From the NCBI GenBank assembly GCA_949825065.1, contig OX463849.1, forward strand, positions 31,980,043-32,044,042: a DNA stretch of 64,000 nt, written 5' to 3'. Below are positions 55,690-64,000 of this stretch, one piece after another. This DNA is from Odontocerum albicorne. Its lineage: Eukaryota; Arthropoda; Insecta; Trichoptera; Odontoceridae. The position numbers and the translations under genes were made by a program. The notes beneath the pieces were generated by a model. The model did no database searches. It had not been told where the DNA came from and saw only the letters and a list, made by a program, of their open reading frames with translations. Each line of letters begins with the position of its first letter. Positions within the stretch are counted from its first letter, which is position 1.

Positions 55690-55920
55690 TGAATAACCCC
55701 TTAGATAGGCAGCCTGCGTGCGCCGCACACACTGTACACAATAAGGCATGGCCCTAGAACGGTCCCACGGATAACTGTAGTGCGCCCGTCTCCCGGTCTC
55801 TCGGTCCCTCCTCTGCCCTCAACCGGTCCGGACGAGTTTGGGGCTATACTACTATGTATATGCACTACACGGCTGGGCATCCTGAGGTCGTTATTTACGA
55901 CGCGTCCGATAATTTGATGT
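55690..55920. other. GC-rich segment, no gene identified
   Basis: TGCGTGCGCCGCACACACTG, GCGCCCGTCTCCCGG and CAACCGGTCCGGACGAG stand out from AT-rich flanks. No long frame or repeat family is recognised. It may be a promoter-like region or decayed element. Confidence 0.25.
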
Positions 55921-56194
55921 TTTGTACGGTCAAAATGAATAAATCAATACTCGACGTTCAGTGACCATTGGTTGTCATTATTTTTCACAAAAATATGTTG
56001 CTGCCATATGTTTGTAATTGCCGAAAATATATTCTAGAGGTATCGCGATTTGAAAATTTTTACATATTTTTCTTAGTGTTTTATTAAACTCTTATTTATT
56101 TAGTTACTTATTAACAAAATAATCGACATTTAGTGTCCTTACAACACAGTAAAACTTACAATTAAGATACATAAAAGTAATCAACAATAATAAT

Positions 56195-56620
56195 GATAAG
56201 AAGGCCATTTATAATATATAACGCAGTTTGGAGAGCAGACTCCTTAAAGTTGTTCTCGGACCCACTATTATTGGCAAATTTAAATTATTACAGAAAATAA
56301 AACAATGTTGATTTTAAGAACAGGAAGGTGGTGGTTGCGGCCATTTGATCGAGAAGTTCCCCGCATCTGCATTTGTTTATAAAAAAACATATTTGGTAAG
56401 AAAACCGCAGAAAACTTAACAGATGACGATAAACTACAAGGAAATTTTGTAGATCATTCGATATGTGGTATTAAAACATTCATCTTAAGGTGTAGTGTAG
56501 TGTATATGAGTAGTGTTCATATAAATAACATCATACATTTTGATAAGACGCCCCAAAAAAGGGTTTTTAAATGCCTTCTAAAGCTGCACACCTTTAAATG
56601 CCTTCTAAAGTTTTTTATCA
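56195..56620 (-). mobile_element. CR1/L2-type LINE 3' end
   Basis: AATAATAATGATAAGAAGGC, GGAGAGCAGACTCCTTAAAG, GGTGGTGGTTGCGGCC and ACCGCAGAAAACTTAACAGA. The coding end is near 56555-56620 (AAAGGGTTTTTAAATGCCTT), including a short duplication (TTTAAATGCCTTCTAAAG). Confidence 0.75.
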
Positions 56621-56699
56621 ATAATTAATCTCTCGTAAATCCGGTTTCTTCATGACATTTTATAACAATACAAAATCGATTTGACTGATATAGAATGAT

Positions 56700-57120
56700 T
56701 TGTGGCACCAAATTAAACTTTAAAAAATCAGCAATCGATCTATATGTTAAGTGGAAAAGTTTCTCGAAGAAAGAAAAAAAAACGTTACATTCATTGGACG
56801 CGGCAAATATATAGCGTTTAGTAAATCGAATTGGTCCCATAAAGAACAACTAAAAATACCTGATCTAAAGTTTCATCATCCAGACCACAGTCGCAGTCGT
56901 CGAGATCCTCCGCAATATTCTGTAAAGGTAACTAACCACCACGCAGTGGTCTGTCCGAAAGCGACACATGACTGACACTTGTTCGTTCGCATTATAATAA
57001 ATAAACCATGATTTAAAAGGGATGGATTGTTTTATTGATTTATACCGAGAGGCCTTATTTATACAAGTTAATTTCCAATTCAACACCCATCGGTGCCAAA
57101 TGAAAAATTAGATGTGAGAT
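56700..57120 (-). pseudogene. Jockey-group LINE C-terminal tail
   Basis: Homologous to 26302-26700: AGTTTCTCGAAGAAAGAAAA, TTCATTGGACGCGGCA and AAGTTTCATCATCCAGACCA. The minus strand reads DCDCGLDDETLDQVFLV, the Cys-containing tail. Frame disrupted. Confidence 0.76.
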
Positions 57121-57484
57121 AACCGGTAAACGAAAGGTCAAATCATTAAAATATTTCAATGAAATGATCTGGAATAATTCCTTTTTATTTAGAAATATTA
57201 ATTTGATGTTTCTATTGCTAACGACATGCAATGTTGGTCACCCTTCCTAAAAAATGTAACCCTGTCGATACGTAATAATTATTTAAATTACATAAGGGCT
57301 AGTATCGTTGCTTACAATATATAATTTGGAATATCAACAATGCTGTCCTGTGTCTTGTGTCGCTAGATGTTCGTTTCCACAGTAATTATTACCTTCTTTT
57401 ACTTATTTCGGTAACAGTATGATGAGAAGTACTGTGATCGTCAAAATAAATCTCTAAGGGAATTAAAATTAAAACTTCTATTTA

Positions 57485-57780
57485 TCATCACCCAATTTCC
57501 CTGACGGGATAAGTAGAGAACGCCAGATCTTTCTATCGCGACGCATGTGCCGCCTCCTTCATATCAATACACGTTCTCATACAACTTCTACGATTTTACG
57601 ACTTTTTATATTTCCGTTTTTTTTTTCGAAATGTTTTGAATAAAACAGAACTATAAAAAAGCGCCTCTTCTCCTTCCATTCACATATGCATTGTTTCTTT
57701 TTTTAGTTTTTGTTCATCCATTTGTTCTACTCGTACATACTCAAATCATCTTAGCCTTAAGATTTCAAATCGAATATTCA
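57485..57780 (-). mobile_element. R-family LINE 3' fragment
   Basis: CATCACCCAATTTCCCTGAC, GAACGCCAGATCTTTCTATC and TCTTCTCCTTCCATTCACAT in R order, diverged. Confidence 0.65.
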
Positions 57781-57819
57781 TGGCAAATAGATGCTTCTTT
57801 GATCTGAGAAAACACCTTA

Positions 57820-58325
57820 TATCTCGGTTGTTGTCCAGAAAACAAAACTTACCATTTATAAGACACTGCTACGACCTGTCCTCACATATGGGTCTGAATG
57901 CTGGGTATTGAGTAAGAAGGACGAATCTTCCCTTCTAATATTTGAAAGGAAAATACTCAGAAAAATATTCGGACCCATACAGGAAAATGGATCTTGGAGA
58001 GTGAGATATAATGAGGAGTTATACAGCATATACAAAGAGCCCAACATTATAAAATACATCAAAATTGGGAGGCTACGTTGGGCGGGGCATGTAGCAAGAA
58101 TGGGAGAAGAGAGAATGCCTAACAAGGTACTCTTTTCCAAGCCCCAAGGAAGACGTAGCGTGGGTAGACCAAAGCTCAGGTGGATGGAAGGGGTGCAGAG
58201 TGATACAAGCGTGATTGGCATCAGGGGGTGGAGGAACGCATCCCAGGATATGAGGGAATGGCGACGACTGCTGGAGAAGGCCGGGGCCCACAATGGGCTG
58301 TAGTGCCATTGATTATTATTATTAA
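57820..58325 (+). pseudogene. Non-LTR reverse transcriptase C-terminus, fairly intact
   Basis: After a frameshift near 57845, one frame is open to the stop at 58303. It reads LLRPVLTYGSECWVLSKKDE, ILRKIFGPIQENG, GRLRWAGHVARMGEERMPNK, GRRSVGRPKLRWMEGVQSD and RRLLEKAGAHNGL. These are the conserved terminal blocks of a widespread arthropod LINE. The 3' end carries an (ATT)n tail (GATTATTATTATTA). The 130+ uninterrupted codons make it one of the youngest LINE copies here. Confidence 0.88.
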
Positions 58326-58582
58326 CATTTCAAAGTTCACTTTCTTAATAACAAAATTATTTGATAGACCTAGATAATGTTATTGGAAATCAATTGCTAA
58401 GAATTCAGTTTGGACAATCCATACCGAAATTGATTTTGAATAAGTAATTTTTTTTGGTGTTTTGGACTCATGGTATATTTAATTTATTTAAGAGCGTGAT
58501 TTGATTATTAAGGTGTTTTATTATACAATATCTGCATTCAAAATATACATAATCCCATTGTCCTTTGCCTGTGTAGGCATTG

Positions 58583-58795
58583 ACGACCTTCATGGTCTAG
58601 TTGGTAAGACGCGTAACACGGAGGTTGCATGTTCAAATCTCGCTGGAACTCAAATTTTTTTATAAAAGATTCCAGTCTGGTTTTTACTTGCCTCTTTAAC
58701 AACTTTCTGGTTGGTCGAAAGAAATTTCCACATGGCAATAAGCCCGCCAAGCTGTACTGTTTACAACGAAAGCGTAATACAGTACTACAATATAA
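58583..58795 (+). mobile_element. SINE-A copy
   Basis: CATGGTCTAGTTGGTAAGAC and GGAGGTTGCATGTTCAAATC form the head (degraded B box). The body reads CCAGTCTGGTTTTTACTTGC and AATAAGCCCGCCAAGCTGTA, ending GTTTACAACGAAAGCGTAAT. Confidence 0.8.
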
Positions 58796-58833
58796 TACAT
58801 GTCATATTGAAAATATTGATCGACTCCCTTTAC

Positions 58834-58928
58834 CTGCGGGGAGGAGCAGTCCTTGCGACACTTGCTGCAGCTCTCGAGGAATCCGGTGTCTTGCACAGAT
58901 GAGGGATTGATTCGTGGAACGCCCAGTG
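58834..58928 (-). CDS. Candidate orphan internal exon (31 codons), gene unknown
   Basis: On the minus strand a 95-bp GC-richer stretch is preceded by an acceptor (TTTTGCCACCTTGACAG) and followed by a strong donor (CCGCAG|GTAAAG). The frame open across it gives two bases of a split codon, then 31 codons. They begin LGVPRINPSSVQDTGF and end with a Cys-containing tail (CSKCRKDC), so the exon would be phase 2 at its start and phase 0 at its end. I do not recognise the protein. The C-x2-C-x3-C spacing could be a metal-binding or disulphide motif. It lies just after a SINE-A copy (58583-58795) but does not match the SINE. Partner exons are not visible. Confidence 0.42.
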
Positions 58929-59447
58929 CTGTCAAGGTGGCAAAATAATTTACGAAAGTAGTTAAGTGTCTTTGTCGCGAAAAGAATAACAATATGTAAT
59001 TTTCCTTTCACTATATATATATTTCATTAACTATACTAAGAAGTTCTTATGCTAACACAACACTTCTCATTTGTATGGGGAACAGGTTTCTTCCATTGAC
59101 AGCCTCCTTCAATTTGTCCATTTATTTTTAATTTAACTAAATGCCTAAACCTATAATATATTCTATTTAATTTATTTATATATGTTCCTATCACAGACAC
59201 GTTTTGACTACTGAATACGCATTTAAATAATCTTTTTTGTGACGTGGTTCAATTTGTTTTGTGTTGAATAGATTATAAGTTATTTTCTTTTCATATTTTT
59301 TTGTGGTGTTCATTTTTTAGTACCTCGTATTTTACGAGTATGTGTCGATTAATAGACTTCTCTACAATTTTTGAGAAACTTTGTTAGTTCAAGAATATTG
59401 CTAGTGAATGTATATTTTCATTATGTATTCACATTAATTGAAATAAA

Positions 59448-59600
59448 TGACGACCTTTGGCCTAGTTGGTAAGACGCTGATATTGAGAATCTTGTGGAAA
59501 GTTTGATCTCTAAATGGCGCTGTATAAATTGTCATTTTATTATTATTGTCTTCCTCCCAGGGGCTAGGGCTCGATTCCCGATAGTATTTATAATAAAAAT
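59448..59600 (+). mobile_element. SINE-A head split by a CR1/L2 tail
   Basis: TTTGGCCTAGTTGGTAAGAC is interrupted after GACGCTGATA by GATCTCTAAATGGCGCTGTA..TTTTATTATTATT (about 59487-59548), a CR1/L2 tail. It then resumes with CTAGGGCTCGATTCCCG. The body is missing. Confidence 0.6.
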
Positions 59601-60870
59601 AAATAAAAAAGGGCAGTCTGGCTGAAGAGTTAACTAAATTTAAAAGGTCAAAGAGTTAAATAGGTTAACTAGATATGTGCGAGTGTTGTTATTTGTTCAT
59701 GTAGTATTTCAAACAAGTGTGACTGAATTGTAAGTTACTTACTTTTGGGTTCTTAGCCTGAAGCCTCGATTACTTAGGAACTGAAGACGATGTTTTTTAC
59801 TACAACACTTTTCAACATATCCGTAAAAGTATGATGAATGTATATATAATATATTATATTATATTAAGGAGTATCATAAGAATGAATTAAAATCAATTTA
59901 CAAAATCTATAAGGATCTTTTACACAACGTGTGAAAGATCACAGAAGGCTTGAGGTTGTAGAAAACAGCGAGGATCTCATCAGATTGGAGAAAAATCGTC
60001 CGAGAGGCTAAATCTTAACTTGAGTGTTATGACCGTCTGGATTGAGAGGGTAATAAGAGCCTTAACAACAACGATAGATTTTCTCCCAAAATACTTTTTA
60101 CTAATCTGAATAGGTACTTAAAAATAATCCTTAGTGTAAACTTGGCGTCTACGCACAAGCATTTGTTCTAGTTTCTAGTATCTGCTCTTAAGTTTAAGGT
60201 TCTTTTTCATAAATTTAAATTAAAAAATGTGATTCAGAGACCTTGATCATAACTTTCTTTGTGTACCAAAACGATGATGTTTTTCTTATTCGAATGAAAG
60301 GTTTTTTAGTCTATAATAAATTTTTAAATGTATGTATTCTTTAAACTGGTTTATAAAAAATCAACAACTTTGCAATTTATGTCTTAATTCATAGTTTTAT
60401 ATATAATTCAAGATGAAATTCAATATCCATGCCCCCAAGGAATATATAGTTTAATAAAAGTCTTTAAAAATTCAAATCATCACCTGTAAAATTTTAATGA
60501 AAGTTTTCTCAGTTTTTTATCTTTCAAAGTTCTAGGCCGAATTTTAGCACAGATTACTAACCCACTTACAATAATTGGCAATTTGATACTTTCAGCGTTG
60601 TAAGTCCGTCCTATCCAATATCCGCAACTCTTAAAAAATATATATTGTTTTAAACATATTTGCCCACGCCCCTGGCCGGCGGCGGCTACGCATACTTCAA
60701 ACCAGATTCTCTATGTAATACTCAAATATTTCTAAGCGATCCCATCACATCAAATTTGTATATTTTGGTCGAACTTAAAAATGTAGTTCGCCTACTCGGA
60801 TATACAGTACGTTAGTAAACGAGGTATTTTTCAAAATACCTTATTATCTTCTTGAAAGTTTCTTATCGGA
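59600..60870. other. AT-rich stretch, no gene recognised
   Basis: No coding motif or repeat family seen, apart from a short GC patch at 60662-60690 (CCACGCCCCTGGCCGGCGGC). Confidence 0.55.
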
Positions 60871-61345
60871 GGTTGGCGATCATCATGGCTTTCTTGACTT
60901 TTGAGGCAGCAGTCCTGGATAAAGATACGAAACCACTCCCGTAAGATCTTCTTATGTCCTTTGTTTTACTCAGAAATTTCAGTTGAAGGATCTCATTTTT
61001 TTTCCTCGCATTGTATAGTCAAAGTACTCTTCTTACAATACATTTTGATAGTTCTTACATTTTCTGATGATGACATCTTCAAATGGATTTTTCAATAGCA
61101 CTATGTTTAATGAGCTCGGTTTAATACCGCAGAGAAGTGCTAAGATATGCAGCAACACAAAGGTCAGGATCTCTTAATGCAGAGGCGATCCTATATTTTA
61201 ACGAAAAAAATTCGAGCAATCTCCACTCTTATTTTGATCATATAGCCAGCATCCAGATATTTATATTGTTGGGCTCGCTCTACAATATCATTGTCTGTAT
61301 CAAAAGATATATGTTACCTTTTATTGAAAATCATGCCTTTCTGTA
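60870..61345 (-). pseudogene. Degenerate non-LTR reverse transcriptase
   Basis: Minus-strand scraps read ERAQQYKYLDAGYM, then SSENVRTIKMY, and finally KKILREWFRIF and QESHDDRQPPIR. The order resembles a LINE region from the YKYLG block to the terminal LREW segment. Many stops. Confidence 0.5.
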
Positions 61346-61429
61346 AAATAATTAATCCAGTTTGGGTATTAACCTTTTCCAGGCTAAGATTTTTGAGCAA
61401 CAGTTAATTTTTTAAATTTATTTATTATT

Positions 61430-61580
61430 ACACATGATAAGAAATATACATAATTTTCGAAAAAAACAACAGGTAATTTGATTTGGACATACAATTTTAA
61501 TGGATCTGGGTTTATGCCTTTCATTGTCGTATCCCCAGTAAACTAGGCTATTGGCTGTATCTCACTGAGGATGATACCTA
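61430..61580 (+). repeat. E-family repeat
   Basis: CAATTTTAATGGATCTGGGT, TATCCCCAGTAAACTAGGCT and GTATCTCACTGAGGATG. Confidence 0.72.
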
Positions 61581-61669
61581 TGTATGTTAACGAATCTACG
61601 CTACACGTATTTCTACCTCATAAATCGAGGTTCTCTTCAGGCGGAATGATTCCGGTTTGTTACGAGAGC

Positions 61670-61790
61670 AGTGCTTAGGTCAGACTAGTGTAACGTTACA
61701 TCGGAGGTGTATGTGGTATATTGACCCAAAGGTATTTAAGAAACTACACACGCTTTCGATGTGACGTGACACCAGTCTGACCTAAACACT
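61670..61790. repeat. 48-bp-arm inverted repeat
   Basis: Arm 61670-61717 (starting AGTGCTTAGGTCAGACTAGT) pairs with 61743-61790 at 39 of 48 positions by hand alignment, around a 25-nt centre. Most mismatches are transitions. It could be a foldback element or the precursor shape of a small RNA. Confidence 0.85.
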
Positions 61791-62389
61791 AATTAGTGGA
61801 GAAACAAAGTAACTTATTGTTAAATATTCTAAGACGAAATGTCACAATGTTCAAGCCGAAACCTTTAATAAAGGTTTTCTTATTGTTGTTATGCTGAATA
61901 CTAGATAAGCAAACATCTCTGAATGCATTTTCTCATTATATTCAAATTCGTCATCTTTAAGATTTTGTGTTGAAGAAATTATTTGACTTTGTTCCATTCG
62001 ATGTACTTATCTAGTTAGCAGTCTTCCAAAATTTGTCTTTAATGACCAATGCAACTGTCAGAACACCATTTTGTAGTTCATTGTTTGAGACCAAAAACAA
62101 AGTTAATTTGAACCTCATTTGTTCTATCAGAAGGTTCAATACTATGGCATCTCTTTTCTGTGATAGCTTTTGTCTACTATAATATCTTTGTTTGACATCA
62201 TCATTTAACAATAATTTAATCATTCCATATTGCTAGTTGAGGTATGCCAAAAGGGTATACTTAAAGTATGTAAGCCTTAAATAGTCCGACATCATACTAC
62301 ATGTGTTAGGGTGTGCCTCCCGGAAGGTGTAGTATACTTGGATCGTCTGCAAACACACCTTGTGCCAAGACCCAAACAAGACCTTTTTA

Positions 62390-62530
62390 TGCTCTCCCGA
62401 TGATGAGGCTAAAACCTCGAAACCGGTAGAGTTACGCCGTTATAAAAAAAGTGGAATAAACAGTGTTTGACTTAACAAATTGCACCGTCTTTAAACCTCC
62501 GCAGTGTTAATGCTTTAACTATAAATAATA
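62390..62530 (+). mobile_element. Penelope-like terminal sequence
   Basis: CCGATGATGAGGCTAAAACC, TCGAAACCGGTAGAGTTACG, AGTGGAATAAACAGTGTTTG and AAACCTCCGCAGTGTTAATG match, inverted, 50527-50650. No protein is encoded in this piece. Confidence 0.5.
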
Positions 62531-62904
62531 TATTTTTTTAAATGTTGAAGAGATTTATATTTGCCCTTGGAGTGACCAAACGGCGCCACACAAACGGATT
62601 AATAGATTGATTGAAAAATTAGCTTTCAGATATCGTATCTTAGTGACTCGTGCTGAAGACACGTGTCACCAAAGATTTATGTTGTAGAGAGTCTTACGCG
62701 TCTTATGGTACTTGAGTCGCATAATAATAGAGAAATAGAAAATAAAGATATTGGAGAAGAATATCAATTACATCAGGCAAATTTTCTTCAGGATCAGGGT
62801 CTAACTATTGTATCTATTTGTATGGAAATACTGATATCTTTAACGTATTGATATATATGATATATGATAGTTACAACGAACCATCAGATTTAGATAAACC
62901 CACA

Positions 62905-63485
62905 TACATACATACCATCACGCCATTTCCCTGTCAGGGTAGGCAGAGAGAACAGAGCGTTAGACTTTCCTATCTCGACGCACATCCATAGCCTCTTCTA
63001 CATATTATACATACAACTTCTATGATTTATCTGACTTTCTACGTTTCCTTCTCTCAGAATATCATTCACTTGATCAAACCATACTTTCCTTGGTTTTCAT
63101 TTCACGCATTTACCACTCGCATTTGCACTATATATTTGTTTTGTTAGTCTCTTCATTCATTCGTTCCACATGCCTAAACCATCTCAGCGTGCTCTCTTTC
63201 ATCTTACTCAAAACATCTGTCTTCTCAATGCACGCATTTCAACAGCGTTTATTTGCTGTTCTCAGTATTTTTCCACGTCCAAGTTCCACTCCCATACATC
63301 AAAGTTGGCACCAAAACCTTATTGTGGACTATCATCTTAGCAGATTTTGATACTGTCCGGTTCGAATATATATGTTTAGGTGTCCCATTAACTTTGTTTC
63401 CTATCGCTTTTTGCTGTTCTATATCCCTCTAAACTTTTCCATCGTCTGAGAAAATATTACCCAAATGGCAGAATTCCTCAACTTG
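62905..63485 (-). mobile_element. R-family LINE 3' end, longest copy
   Basis: The tail CCATCACGCCATTTCCCTGT is followed by GACTTTCCTATCTCGACGCA, CTTGATCAAACCATACTTTC, TAAACCATCTCAGCGTGCTC, CACTCCCATACATCAAAGTT and CAGATTTTGATACTGTCCGG. It ends at the LxVEEFCHLGNIFSDDGKV block at about 63430-63480. Good reference for the family; coding frames are interrupted. Confidence 0.83.
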
Positions 63486-63489
63486 TAAG

Positions 63490-63595
63490 AGTTTTATAAA
63501 AATGTATGTACGGATATAGAAGAGGCGAAATATGTCTGAACCTCTGTCCTTTCTGTCTACCTCAACAATGAAACGGTGTGATAGTGTGTATGAAC
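63490..63595 (+). mobile_element. R-family LINE 3' end, second copy in opposite orientation
   Basis: GGATATAGAAGAGGCGAAAT (DIEEAKYV) and TCTGTCCTTTCTGTCTACCT, then ACAATGAAACGGTGTGATAG, the R tail. It adjoins the inverse copy directly. Confidence 0.72.
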
Positions 63596-63657
63596 GTGTT
63601 ATCTTTATTCTCATAAATTCAATGATTCTATTAAATTAGTCTTAATCTCCTTTATAG

Positions 63658-63842
63658 GTATATTTATTGCGCTAGTAGTCATTTTCTCCGTGACGTCGTA
63701 CCTTAAGTCCGTCGTCGTTACTATTTTTTTTCACAATAAGTCGTGTCGCCACCGCGAGTATTCCTTTTGGTCAGTTACTTCTTCGTCACAACATGACGTT
63801 GTGCTCATAAGAAATAAAGAAGATTTCGATCTTCTAGTATAG
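63658..63842 (+). CDS. Candidate terminal exon with hydrophobic segment, gene unknown
   Basis: A possible acceptor (CTCCTTTATAG, AG at 63656-63657) is followed by a frame beginning at ATA 63660 and running 60 codons to TAG at 63840-63842. The stretch is GC-richer than its surroundings and uses varied codons. It starts with a hydrophobic run (IFIALVVIFSV), then SYLKSVVVTIFF, a basic cysteine region (HNKSCRHREY) and an acidic end (NKEDFDLLV). This could be a transmembrane helix plus short tail. The frame is also open upstream for about 60 nt, so the splice site is not proven. No family is recognised. The window ends 158 bp later. Confidence 0.27.
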
Positions 63843-64000
63843 ACCACACTGAGTGGATACCAATTTTCTCCCCCATAACAGCTTGGGTGGTGGTGGGATC
63901 AAAGTGAATTTAATTCTATCAATGAAATTATATTCCTATTTTTAAGAACTTTGACGAATTTCTCATCTTTATGATTAATTCGAAACACATTTATTTATAT

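Noticed and set aside
55745..55790. 18S rRNA-like GGATAACTGTAG
   Set aside because: Only about a dozen bases match; flanking rRNA sequence is absent.
57856..58293. 145-codon minus-strand frame
   Set aside because: It is antisense to the reverse transcriptase C-terminus on the plus strand, which has the recognisable motifs.

Overview
This window is eukaryotic, most likely an insect (order not determinable). It is AT-rich with short, GC-richer islands. It holds one clear spliced host gene and remains of many arthropod transposon families: mariner, Tc1, hAT and piggyBac-like DNA elements, RTE-, jockey- and CR1/L2-type LINEs, and tRNA-derived SINEs. I see no operons, rRNA, autonomous tRNA genes or CRISPR array. 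Most open frames are chance frames or fragments of decayed transposons.

The best host gene lies on the minus strand at 36747-40125. It is a two-exon gene for a 283-residue MADF-BESS protein, an Adf-1-like DNA-binding factor. Its 2.5-kb intron contains a jockey-type reverse transcriptase tail, a SINE and a piggyBac-like element with TTAA at both ends. Two weaker exon candidates are a 95-bp minus-strand internal exon (58834-58928) with good splice sites and a possible plus-strand terminal exon (63658-63842).

Layout: 1-9 kb holds LINE fragments, a 940-bp mariner with intact inverted repeats and TA duplication, SINEs and CR1 tails. 9-18 kb holds RTE-type tails and several copies of a dominant LINE, here called family R. 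18-31 kb holds a deleted mariner-like element, a hAT derivative, a Tc1 remnant and nested R/SINE insertions. 31-36 kb holds a hairpin, three 310-bp direct repeats and RTE tails. 36-40 kb is the MADF-BESS gene. 40-47 kb holds hairpins, nested LINE/SINE copies and a hAT transposase pseudogene. 47.7-48.4 kb is a nine-unit 69-bp minisatellite. 48-64 kb holds more SINE/R copies, a 452-bp hAT derivative, G-runs, GC islands, a fairly intact LINE tail, a palindrome and the two candidate exons.

Family names R, W, E and SINE-A/B/D are local labels for repeats recognised by comparing the window with itself. Boundaries of degenerate copies are approximate, usually within about 20-50 bp. No database search was run. 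Clade names rest on recognisable protein motifs. No functional pathway links the genes; the window is mainly a record of transposon activity around one probable regulatory gene.
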